A stretch of 64,000 bases of DNA from positions 1 through 64,000 of the forward strand of contig NZ_JAKRVY010000007.1 in the NCBI RefSeq assembly GCF_023638055.1. The letters are read 5' to 3'. Below the pieces are notes generated by a model. It searched no databases. It saw nothing but the letters and a program-made list of their open reading frames with translations, and was not told the origin of the DNA. Shown here piece after piece: positions 53,301 through 60,476 of the stretch (positions are counted from its first letter, which is position 1; each line of letters opens with the position of its first letter). The stretch comes from Natranaeroarchaeum aerophilus. Its GTDB lineage: Archaea; Halobacteriota; Halobacteria; Halobacteriales; Natronoarchaeaceae. The translations under genes and the position numbers were made by a program.

Positions 53301-54187
53301 GAATCGGAAATAATGCAGCCATCGTACTGGGAGAGTTTCTCGCGTGCGCTCTCGTAGCCGAGTTTCTGGAAGTAGTAGAGCGGGCTGTCCCGAGCACTGA
53401 CGTTACCGTTGAGTTCGTCATACGCGAGGAGCTTGTAGAGTTCGAAGGGTTCGAGATACGTCCCGAGTTCCTCTTCAGTGGTACTATCTGACTCCTTTTC
53501 TTTCTCCTGTTTTTCCTTCCATTCTTTGTACTGGTCGCTATTCTCAATAATGTGAAGGATTTCTTCACTGAATACCTCAGCGTTCGCCCACTGGTTGTCA
53601 TACCAGTCCTCAAAGGCTTGCGTTTGATAACGGTCTTGGCTGGTGAGATTAAGTTCAATATTGTTTCGGTGACCGCTAGCCGAGAAGTTCGAAGAGCCGA
53701 CGATAGTGGCACAGGCACGTTTATCTACCTCGCCATCAGAAGCCGGTTCCTCTCCGTCGTCAAGCGGGGCACGGAACGCAGCCCCCTTCGCGTGGAAGTA
53801 ACCGTTTTCCGGGCTTCGAACACGGACCTCAACGATTCCCTCCGCGACAAACTCTCGAAGCCGATTGAGTCGTCCGAGTTGCGCATTGTTTAGACTCTTG
53901 ATGTCATCCTTCAATTCCTGTTTGAAGGCTTCTCGAAGATTCTGCCCCTCCTCAATTTCATCGGCAGTCTGTTGATTGGTCTGACGACCCATGAGAATGC
54001 GAAGCGGTGCATGACTGAGTTCGTCGGGCTCGGCCAGATTACCCAAGTCCTCCTTGTAGAGGTCGAAGCCGGAGAGATAGAAGTAGCCAGTCGCGATTCG
54101 TGCCTCTTCGATTTGCGGAATGATTTTTTTGTAGACTTCTTCGAGATTTTTATCCGTGTTATCGACAAGTGGGGGAACGGAGAGCAT
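50375..54187 (-). CDS. PLD-nuclease/SNF2-family helicase fusion
   Basis: A 1270-residue two-part enzyme. The N-terminal about 210 residues resemble a phospholipase D nuclease: HAK at residues 132-134 and VGSSNFSASG around 164-171, one HKD-type set, so dimerisation would complete the site. An SF2 helicase of SNF2/RapA type follows: Walker A SDSVGLGKSF (294-303), DEAH 385-388, TATP 427-430, and motifs V-VI in SEGVNLQDVHVVVNYDL and QRVGRIDRIG (about 870-897). The C-terminus is charged and long. Related PLD-helicases occur near methyltransferases in defence islands. A TATA-like ATTTAA is centred 25 bases upstream. Confidence 0.87.
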   Translation of the reverse strand: MLSVPPLVDNTDKNLEEVYKKIIPQIEEARIATGYFYLSGFDLYKEDLGNLAEPDELSHAPLRILMGRQTNQQTADEIEEGQNLREAFKQELKDDIKSLNNAQLGRLNRLREFVAEGIVEVRVRSPENGYFHAKGAAFRAPLDDGEEPASDGEVDKRACATIVGSSNFSASGHRNNIELNLTSQDRYQTQAFEDWYDNQWANAEVFSEEILHIIENSDQYKEWKEKQEKEKESDSTTEEELGTYLEPFELYKLLAYDELNGNVSARDSPLYYFQKLGYESAREKLSQYDGCIISDSVGLGKSFIGGELLYDYRQHGDRCLLIVPANLTDQWEDLLQDGTDEDGNPYFGLEMDGKHLDVMSISKFQNLGYEEVQKLRDQFDVLLIDEAHRFRNFGKWRPNPTHDDDYKGTRRHANLRQLRGKTMIMLTATPLNNSATDLKNLISLFTSPEELRNKASLDFDAFDEYIELAEVRKRIAAGKEEVSEQKQQQITEQLQRHSNEISNILNEVMVLRTRKHVKEQIQADEDFEMSFKPPKLHKEQYSLPPAYQPIYRMLPDVMDALHLPHITVKNPQAGGTLKALYKLNLLKRLESSTYAFVQSIETLHQSERRLLGFLEDLPEDEDIDLLRSVQNGEAAVTIDDFVEGEDAAEDLEQTLEEFGFDSTSVRADGGEGKVENELADATIGEVKNYIREDLTLLAYFLTQFIGDVARDAGDVSDHAVTVRQWLHNHNAGTLPEVSEEEMNPVLYPRSDLAEIDAATRDFYEAIFSLREFRDPKIDRLAEVLQNHDQKVLIFTQYRGTADYVYRTLRDNPNSPLTAANSAVVKGGDENKQDIIQRFAPQASGYQSTLAESDETELQYVVATDTLSEGVNLQDVHVVVNYDLPWNPMRIVQRVGRIDRIGSTAEKHVHNFYPDGDIEAAIKLLKRLQAKINDIALIVGKENNILDPNEDQILEKAGVDTQKTIGELEVDEIEDSLRRSREVEDVNELDDTSKNPLLRNAGSNEEAAYDRFLLKQELNEEYGLTADDFEYAEEFFNDSPDERELLFTNTINHDKGPRPGVFGLAHLWFNSEEENAPLGRVRRAFYYKPFGDDVKERSIQTLSISPSVKGEPVLGNIDNVLANRKEIEEVLNDRLEAIREGQVEGAFKQGDSFSKEQETILDFLAHYLQPNFGDDPCSHEDHDTIDEWTDDLHSRLGEFKLANTDEDRILRDTFRHHDEYDLFPDWPPAEFLKTLESFLEENIEASTEYQDTLVRESDVQAQLVCWGIVGT

Positions 54188-54300
54188 TCTGGATACTGGG
54201 AATTCTCATTAAATCAACTTAGTCTTTCGCAGCAGTATCTGTGGATTCACGATTGAACTAAACTCGTCATAGGTATGGTACTCAAACAAGGAAGATACTG

Positions 54301-54516
54301 ATGGGTAGATTTGCTGAGGGTTACCGTGTACGTGTGGACGTTCCCGATAAAACCTACCCAGACTACGAAAGATTTCATGGCCGATGCAGAGAGGTTATTG
54401 AAGTACTGGAAGATGCTGCCAGCGACTTGACTGGAGACGAACGTAATGATGTACTCTACCGCGTGAAATTCGATGATGAAACAGTGATAATCGGGAAACG
54501 GCTGGGAAGATGCTGA
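54301..54516 (+). CDS. Small SH3/KOW-like protein
   Basis: A 71-residue protein with sequence EGYRVRVDVPDKTYPDYERF, then HGRCREVIEVLEDAASD and VLYRVKFDDETVI. The pattern of short strands with conserved Gly resembles small KOW/SH3-barrel proteins common in haloarchaeal genomes; no function is known. It is divergent from the helicase, so the roughly 110-base gap probably carries both promoters. Association with the defence module is positional only. Confidence 0.6.
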   Translation: MGRFAEGYRVRVDVPDKTYPDYERFHGRCREVIEVLEDAASDLTGDERNDVLYRVKFDDETVIIGKRLGRC

Positions 54517-54605
54517 TGACGTACGATGAGGTGGCTGGTCTTGACCATTACAAGTACATGGAGACGGGTGTGGTGTACCTCTCATTACACACTGTGGGTG
54601 AGTAG
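54510..54605 (+). CDS. Possible 31-residue microprotein
   Basis: A very short frame (MLMTYDEVAGLDHYKYMETG...) starts inside the end of the SH3-like gene and ends at TAG 54603-54605. The overlapping start suggests coupling, but the length is too short for a confident call. It may be only a read-through artefact. Confidence 0.25.
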   Translation: MLMTYDEVAGLDHYKYMETGVVYLSLHTVGE

Positions 54606-54861
54606 AGAACGTTTCTTTACCTAGTGTTACATCGTAGCGTGGCTTTCTCTCGTTCTTGCGTGTGGCTCGTCCGTGTGAGCGAGACCGAATTTCTTGACGA
54701 AACTCTCCCGGAATAGACTATTTGACGACCGGCGTCGGAGGAAGCTCATCCAAGAAGCACTCGACGAATACTACGGCTGAGATGGAGTCTTGGCATTTTC
54801 CATGTGGTTATTTAATGGTTGAGTGATGAATTTTTAGAACGAATGGAGGTGAGCCTCAATA
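54606..54861. other. Gap with a possible gene tail remnant
   Basis: About 255 bases. The only protein-like stretch is a short frame ending at TGA about 54780, encoding RLFDDRRRRKLIQEALDEYYG, which looks like the C-terminal tail of a lost gene and lacks a start. The rest is not recognised. It precedes the two-gene nuclease unit. Confidence 0.3.
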
Positions 54862-55950
54862 ATGCGTTCCGATATGGACTTTCTGAATGTCGGTGATAGA
54901 GAGTTCGATACTCTCGAAGAGGTCACCTTCCACATCCGCCAGAACGTAAATGTCACTAACTTCGATGGCGACTTGAGCGTTATCGGCTCGGTTTGTGACT
55001 TCGACTCCACAGATGAATTCGTCCACTCGCTGGAGTCACACTTTTCCTTGGAACGGCAGAACGGCAATCTTCTGTTATTGAACGCCAAGGAATTCGATGT
55101 TCCCTACTATGTCTTCCTTAGCAACGAGTTCCCAATTTTCTTCACCACTGGACGAAAGACTCGCGACTTTCCAGAGACGATTAACGCTTATTTTAAGGGC
55201 GAGCAAAATATCGGTCGGCTTTGGATTAGCAAGCGTGAGATGGAGAATCTCCGTCAACGCGTCGTAAACAAACACCCTGACGTTATCATCCCGTATTTCA
55301 CCGCGACCCGGAGCCGCCATTCTGAGGTAGAGGCGAACCGCCGCCCGCGTTTTGAACGGACCTTCCAGTACTACGCGAAAGACGGCTTGGATACATTCAA
55401 CGAGCTAAAATACGAGTATGGGGTGTTGCCGACGAATATCAAATTCCAGAAAACGAATGAGTTCAAGTTCCGGGTGACGACTCGGGGAGTATTCACCATA
55501 AACAACGGGGGGCTCGAACAAGTTCTAACAGTTATCGAGGATTCTATCGAGCGTCTGCGTGAGGTCAAGAAGGCCATCGACACCTCCGGGTTCTCTACTC
55601 GAACAAATAAGTACACACAGAGTGGCGGGATGGCTCAGAGTCGTCCGTGGGCTGTCGAACTCAGCCACGAGCTTACAGACGAAGACGTGCAACAATTTGA
55701 GGGGGAAGTATTGCAAGAGGATTGGGAATTTGACCTATCCGAGTTGGATGTCCGAGCCGGTGACGACCGCTATCACTTTAGTGCGGAACTTATTGATGAA
55801 CGGACGTTGGGGAAGACAATTCTCCGTTCGAACGAGAACTCCATTCGAATCTATCCTCGTGAGGATACAGGTATTGACCAGTCAATTCGAGTTTTTGAAT
55901 TCATCAACGACCAAATCGACCCCAAATCGATAGCTAGAAAGGTTGCATGA
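54862..55950 (+). CDS. Unknown protein paired with a nuclease gene
   Basis: A 362-residue cytosolic protein not recognised as any family. It contains aromatic-rich strands such as NAKEFDVPYYVFLSNEFPIFF, and a central basic-aromatic segment EANRRPRFERTFQYYAKDG. No catalytic motif is obvious. Its TGA overlaps the start of the next gene as ATGA, so the two are translated together, in the style of a sensor plus effector nuclease pair. A second ATG at 54874 is possible. Confidence 0.6.
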   Translation: MRSDMDFLNVGDREFDTLEEVTFHIRQNVNVTNFDGDLSVIGSVCDFDSTDEFVHSLESHFSLERQNGNLLLLNAKEFDVPYYVFLSNEFPIFFTTGRKTRDFPETINAYFKGEQNIGRLWISKREMENLRQRVVNKHPDVIIPYFTATRSRHSEVEANRRPRFERTFQYYAKDGLDTFNELKYEYGVLPTNIKFQKTNEFKFRVTTRGVFTINNGGLEQVLTVIEDSIERLREVKKAIDTSGFSTRTNKYTQSGGMAQSRPWAVELSHELTDEDVQQFEGEVLQEDWEFDLSELDVRAGDDRYHFSAELIDERTLGKTILRSNENSIRIYPREDTGIDQSIRVFEFINDQIDPKSIARKVA

Positions 55951-57119
55951 CAAGGCGATGGGCCGACGATAAGGTCGAGAGCATTCGGTCCGACCTACCG
56001 CCAGACGACCTTACCCGATTCAACACGCTGTACGAGGACGCACTGGATAGTACATCGGAGGAGGAAGTCCGTGACGACCTGGAAACGGGCTACCAAGAGT
56101 CAGAAGACCATCTTGAACTCGTCACAGCTGTTGCATCAGGATTCCACCAGACCCCAATAGCCGATGGGTATTCAAGCGGGTACGAGTTCGCCATTACCGA
56201 ACCGCTGGAGGAACTCAATCATACTGAAGACGAAGAGGTCACGAACGGTGATGTACTCCTCGTCCGCGAGACTGAAGACAACGATGACGACGAGATATAC
56301 CTCTGTATCGTCGAGTGTAAGGCCGGGAGCGAGGCAAGTGGACGCTGGATTTCAAAGCTCCAAGGTATCCGTGACGTAATGGATACAGAAGAGTACAGGC
56401 AGAGGCTCAAATCCCAAATTGGATTCGAGGATACGGAGATTAAATACACCCAGTGTGTCCTTCTCGGGATGATAATCCCCATTCACTCGATGAACTACGA
56501 GAAGCTGTCGGAGGATATGGACCTCCCTGACGACTTCGCGTTTTGGGGGTACGATGGCCGCGAACAGGGGATGGTCCACGTTGAAGGCGAAGTTCGTGAT
56601 AAGCCTCTTGCAGGCGTAATCAAGGACTCCATCGATGCGGGGAAAGTAGAGAACCCGCTCGAATTCACGTACGGCGACCATCCTCTCACCCAAATGAAGG
56701 TGCTTACTGAAGACATTATTAAAGAAAAGAAGCAGGAAGGGGACGAACATCCGTTTGAGTTCGAGCGGAGTGAATTCCGTGAACGCTTTGATAGGCACCT
56801 AGAGGTCGGATTCTCTGGAGACCGGCGCGAAAAACTCGTGGATGAACGTGTGGAACGCATTCTCGATGTCGGACTGAAAATCGATATATTCGTGGATAAC
56901 GACCTGAATTCGGAACGTGATTACCGAATTTACTTCAGGGGGAGTAAATACCACGTCGCGAAATCCTCGGCCGAACAAAAGTACTTTGACGAGATGTCGG
57001 TGGAGCGAAAGAAGGAGCGCGCGTTGGAGCAGGCTTGCGAGGAGTTCACGCGCGAGCAAACTCGGTTGGATGATGACTGGAGGACTTTCGACGGTCAAAT
57101 ATACGGAACCAGCGAGTAG
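55947..57119 (+). CDS. Candidate PD-(D/E)XK nuclease
   Basis: A 390-residue protein. A restriction-nuclease-like core is seen at about residues 78-130: GYEFAITEPL, then GDVLLV (Asp102) and IVECKAGSEASGRW (Glu123, Lys125). The spacing of D and E-x-K fits the PD-(D/E)XK superfamily, here with many acidic residues between. The C-terminal part is helical and charged. It overlaps the upstream gene by four bases. It could be the effector of the pair; the family itself was not recognised. Confidence 0.6.
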   Translation: MTRRWADDKVESIRSDLPPDDLTRFNTLYEDALDSTSEEEVRDDLETGYQESEDHLELVTAVASGFHQTPIADGYSSGYEFAITEPLEELNHTEDEEVTNGDVLLVRETEDNDDDEIYLCIVECKAGSEASGRWISKLQGIRDVMDTEEYRQRLKSQIGFEDTEIKYTQCVLLGMIIPIHSMNYEKLSEDMDLPDDFAFWGYDGREQGMVHVEGEVRDKPLAGVIKDSIDAGKVENPLEFTYGDHPLTQMKVLTEDIIKEKKQEGDEHPFEFERSEFRERFDRHLEVGFSGDRREKLVDERVERILDVGLKIDIFVDNDLNSERDYRIYFRGSKYHVAKSSAEQKYFDEMSVERKKERALEQACEEFTREQTRLDDDWRTFDGQIYGTSE

Positions 57120-57389
57120 CGGTTGCACTTTACCCGAACTCTCTCGCCGTCAATTAGAATCCAGTGTTTGAGGTTTCGGATGGCAGCGTCCACGTTCTCT
57201 GGGCTGTAAGAGTGGATTCGAACAGGCTGTCAAGACAGAGGCGGCCGTCGGAGGAGTTGCACCACCTGCGGTCGGGTTTCGTTGCCGTTGTGTACGACTG
57301 GCTCGTAGATTTCAATATACGTGTGTCCATTATTCTATATCTGCAAAGGTATGTCGGAGAATCGGTCCTTCGACGACAGCAGAATTGTG

Positions 57390-58523
57390 CTACTTTTGAA
57401 TCTGTAGCTGTATCAGGGTGACCCATTTGATACTCTCAGACGCCATTTCTGGGTCTACCAGTGCTGTTACTGAGCCTTGATGGTGGTCCGCCAGCCCAAC
57501 TGTGGGCTCGCCTGTCTCAGCGTTACAGAGTAATTTGAGACGACACATCCCGGTATCGACCTTCCAAACTGTAACCCAGTTGCCGGACTGACGATTTGAC
57601 GTTCTAGTCGCCCAATCTCGCCTCTGTTCTGCATTCCATTCTGACAGGATGTTAGCCAGCCGTTTCAAGTCCTGTGACCTCCTTCTCAGGTTTGGGTCAT
57701 CTTCGTACTCAATAACAGAGCCGTTACGTATTTTCCTCAAGAGGACTCGAAGGCGACCCATTCCATCGACTGCTAACCCTATCTCGCTCCTTGTTCGGCC
57801 GCTATCGTAGAGTGGGGCACTGAATATAGTCTGTTCTCCCCCCTTGCCTGAATAGGTGTTGTACAGGCTTATTGCCCAGAGTGTTGAATGCTGGGGCGTA
57901 AACAACTCATCTGGGAACGGGATAGTTCGCTTTACTGATGGGTGGTGGGGTAGTCGTAGCCACTTGATGATGTTGTGATACCCGGACCACTCGTCTGGAG
58001 GCGGTATCTGCGCCGCCCACCACTTCGAGAGGTCACCAGCTCCGAGGTTAACGTTGTGGTCGTCGAAATGCGTAGAATTGAGCCATAGAACACTGTACTC
58101 GTTCGAGCGAAACGTCGCTTGGACGGCTTCTTTATCCTTCGTATGGTGTTTATATTGGACCTCAATTGCAATCCCGTCTCCGAGTGATTCATGATGATGG
58201 TCGAACTCGACCAGAACGTCTGTACGCCGGTCTCCAATTGGAGTTTCAATCGAGACGGTCGAATTGGAGAACGTCGCCTCGGCTTTTGAGGCGGCGATAG
58301 ATTTCAGTCGTTTGTGTTCCGCTGATTCACCGCTACCTGTTCCTGAACAACCGCCTGGTGGTTGCGTCGGATGTATAAAATGGCGAGCCACAAATGACCC
58401 TTTTCGACGGTGAGACTCCCGAATTGCGAGTTGGTTTCCGCATCCAGGGCACTCTGGAGAATCACTATTATTTGCTTCGTGTGGAGTACAGAGTTCCCCG
58501 TCGATTCGCGCGGTGAACGGCAT
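57390..58523 (-). CDS. CoiA-like zinc-finger nuclease
   Basis: A 377-residue protein related to competence protein CoiA. A zinc-binding N-terminus has CPGCGNQLAIRESHRRKG (C25, C28) and ARHFIHP (H48, H51), then a basic linker. The nuclease-like domain has RRTDVLVEF (Asp102), and IAIEVQYKHH (Glu121, Gln123), the E-x-Q variant typical of the family, followed by SVLWLNS. In bacteria CoiA acts in competence; in genomic islands such proteins are candidate defence nucleases. It lies downstream of the winged-helix gene with a 23-base gap. Confidence 0.7.
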   Translation of the reverse strand: MPFTARIDGELCTPHEANNSDSPECPGCGNQLAIRESHRRKGSFVARHFIHPTQPPGGCSGTGSGESAEHKRLKSIAASKAEATFSNSTVSIETPIGDRRTDVLVEFDHHHESLGDGIAIEVQYKHHTKDKEAVQATFRSNEYSVLWLNSTHFDDHNVNLGAGDLSKWWAAQIPPPDEWSGYHNIIKWLRLPHHPSVKRTIPFPDELFTPQHSTLWAISLYNTYSGKGGEQTIFSAPLYDSGRTRSEIGLAVDGMGRLRVLLRKIRNGSVIEYEDDPNLRRRSQDLKRLANILSEWNAEQRRDWATRTSNRQSGNWVTVWKVDTGMCRLKLLCNAETGEPTVGLADHHQGSVTALVDPEMASESIKWVTLIQLQIQK

Positions 58524-58546
58524 ATGTTGATGGACTCCTGAGCGGA

Positions 58547-59188
58547 CTATTTGCTTGTGTTCAATACGTCTGAGTAATCCATACCCCAGAGAGGGTCTCG
58601 GGACATCTGTCGGAGGATGTGTCTCAACGAGGGCACAATCGTCTCCAGCTGCGGGTCAGGGATGTGGGGGATGAGTTCGGTAAAATCGTGGTCCATTCTC
58701 CCAGTGAGATGCGCCCGATAGAAAGTGAGGCCTTCCCATACGGCGTCGTGTCCGTATTCGTCGAGGAAGTCCGCTACATCGTCATTGACGTATGCTTGTC
58801 CCACTAACCCAATCAGCGGAGGATTGACGATTGCGTCATCCTCGTTCATTTCGTCGACAATTTTGCCTTCAGCCTCAAGAAAACCGGCTCTATACCCTTT
58901 TGATTGGGAGTTTGAGGCTATTTCTACTGCGCCAATGTCGACGAGTTCCTCGATGTCGTTGTACAGTGTCGACTGCGGGACCTCTAGGTATTCTTCTAAT
59001 TTGGGGACGCTTAGCCCATCCCCGAGAAACGGATTGTCGCCCTCTTCGACGATGTTCCCCTCTACGTAGAGGGTGTACCAGATATGAGCAAGTCGGGGTT
59101 GATTAAGAAGTTGGCCGATAGCGGCTAACTCGTCCGCAGTCGTCCCAAGTGTATCCAACTTCTCATCACCTATATCATACATACTCAT
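58547..59188 (-). CDS. Winged-helix transcriptional regulator
   Basis: A 213-residue regulator upstream of the CoiA-like gene. The winged helix is seen at about residues 25-90: IGQLLNQPRLAHIWYTLYVEG, then LSVPKLEEYLEVPQSTLYNDIEELVDIGAVEI. The C-terminal part contains AHLTGRMDHDFTELIPHIP and is helical. It probably controls the two-gene unit. Related haloarchaeal island regulators exist; the ligand is unknown. Confidence 0.7.
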   Translation of the reverse strand: MSMYDIGDEKLDTLGTTADELAAIGQLLNQPRLAHIWYTLYVEGNIVEEGDNPFLGDGLSVPKLEEYLEVPQSTLYNDIEELVDIGAVEIASNSQSKGYRAGFLEAEGKIVDEMNEDDAIVNPPLIGLVGQAYVNDDVADFLDEYGHDAVWEGLTFYRAHLTGRMDHDFTELIPHIPDPQLETIVPSLRHILRQMSRDPLWGMDYSDVLNTSK

Positions 59189-59232
59189 CAGTTTCCATAG
59201 AACATAAAAAGTCTCTTCGGTTAAATTAGTAC

Positions 59233-59370
59233 TTAAATGTGTTTATTCCTCTGACTCTCTAAGTTCCACGATACGTAGCTCGCTACCCATTCGAGAGCGA
59301 AGAACATTACAAGGCCAAGGATTACAGCAGAGAAATAACAAGTGATGGAGACTTCAGACTCAGCACGCAT
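59233..59370 (-). CDS. Possible single-pass membrane microprotein
   Basis: A 45-residue frame (from MRAESEVSITCYF) with one hydrophobic helix of about 20 residues, CYFSAVILGLVMFFALEWVA. A longer frame to 59466 has a non-protein-like N-terminal part. There is no homology evidence. It is listed because its position and clean helix are plausible for an element microprotein. Confidence 0.3.
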   Translation of the reverse strand: MRAESEVSITCYFSAVILGLVMFFALEWVASYVSWNLESQRNKHI

Positions 59371-59482
59371 GGTATTGATTCTGGTTCGAATGGTGAATAT
59401 GCATCGATAGATTGACGTTATACGATAGAAATCTTTGAGTGGTGCGTTGAAGCCTCGGACACTCACGCACCATTTTCAGTAC

Positions 59483-59776
59483 TTACTCCGTAGGTTCTTC
59501 ACGTAGATGTCTCAAGAATTGCAAAAGCTCCTCGATTCGCCCTTCATCCTCGTCATCCACGGCTAACAGACCTTCGTCTCTTGCCCGTACGAATAGATAA
59601 CTCACTGTCCGCTCCCACTCCATCAGATTACGAGCTACAGTGTCCCTGTCGTGGAGATACACGAAAAACTCAGCATCGCAATCATGGCACTCTAGGAGCT
59701 GTCCGTCACTGACTACACCATCATCACTCAACGGAGTCGTCTCACCGCACTCTCGACATTCGAATTCAGTCATCAT
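59483..59776 (-). CDS. Small zinc-ribbon protein
   Basis: A 97-residue protein. The N-terminus holds a two-pair zinc ribbon, FECRECGETTPL and LECHDCDAEFFV, and the rest is a helical domain with conserved acidic residues (RARDEGLLAVDDEDEGRIEELLQF). A regulator or adaptor is plausible. It overlaps the next upstream gene by 11 bases, so the three small genes at 59.5-60.2 kb form a unit. Confidence 0.6.
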   Translation of the reverse strand: MMTEFECRECGETTPLSDDGVVSDGQLLECHDCDAEFFVYLHDRDTVARNLMEWERTVSYLFVRARDEGLLAVDDEDEGRIEELLQFLRHLREEPTE

Positions 59777-59999
59777 TCATGACCACGCGATAGTGCTCGT
59801 CCAAATCTTGTTGTGACCAAATTTCAAACGATTCAGGAACCTTTGATAATCCGATAGCGTACTGAAACTCCTGTGAATCCAAATCTAAGAACCGTCGCTT
59901 GATGACTCTCTGACGTGGATTATCTTCGGTCCAGCCGTCATCCATTATTGTGATTAGTCGGTCGTCAAGCTCATACTCGGGTTCTCTATCGAGATTCAT
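59766..59999 (-). CDS. Small acidic protein of unknown function
   Basis: A 77-residue protein with sequence YELDDRLITIMDDGWTED, then RRFLDLDSQEFQYAIGL. No family was recognised. It is middle in a tight unit of three small genes, six bases or less from its upstream partner's stop and overlapping the downstream zinc-ribbon gene. Cargo of the element; function unknown. Confidence 0.5.
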   Translation of the reverse strand: MNLDREPEYELDDRLITIMDDGWTEDNPRQRVIKRRFLDLDSQEFQYAIGLSKVPESFEIWSQQDLDEHYRVVMNDD

Positions 60000-60004
60000 T
60001 CATC

Positions 60005-60190
60005 TCACTCTCTCCTGTAACTGTCTACTTGGCGCTCAACCTGCTCATGGAACTCATCATCATCAAGACCGCCAAAATCGTCGCTCACGTGGTCCAGCAT
60101 CTCCTTCCATTCACTGATTTCTTTGAGACAATACTCTCTCGGCGTCATGCCTGCCTTACGCGCGTTACGCTCGACCTCATCTTGTGACAT
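60005..60190 (-). CDS. Small helical protein, first of a three-gene unit
   Basis: A 61-residue all-helical protein: SQDEVERNARKAGMTPREYCL, then EISEWKEMLDHVSDDFGGLD. The RKAGMTPREY segment resembles a short helix-turn-helix-like or RHH-adjacent motif but is too short to assign. The ATG at 60190 is preferred; longer ATG starts exist at 60196 and 60202. It heads the small-gene unit downstream of the integrase region. Confidence 0.45.
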   Translation of the reverse strand: MSQDEVERNARKAGMTPREYCLKEISEWKEMLDHVSDDFGGLDDDEFHEQVERQVDSYRRE

Positions 60191-60476
60191 GAACATGACC
60201 ATATCGACAAGAAACGCAGCAATTAGCTCTTTGGTCTCATTTTCATTAAATGGACTCGAAAATATAGCGTCATACCCTACCTTTTGCGTCTATATTTAAC
60301 GGACAGTATAGGGTATCCCCATACCAGAACTGGGAAGAGTAGCTCCTTATCGCGCGTCTGTGGGTGCAGTTATGTATTCTATCTATAACGCCAAATGAAT
60401 TTATGTACTGACTATTCACTACGTGATTGAATCAGAATCGCAAGAAAGCAGTTCGGTTATGTTAGTAAGAACAACG

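Noticed and set aside
46199-54187. Complete BREX or DISARM locus
   Set aside because: No PglZ, BrxC, BrxA, DrmA or DrmB-like gene is visible nearby; only the methyltransferase and helicase classes are shared.
57164-57421. 85-codon plus-strand frame between the nuclease genes
   Set aside because: It overlaps the CoiA-like 3' end antisense, with no recognisable pattern.
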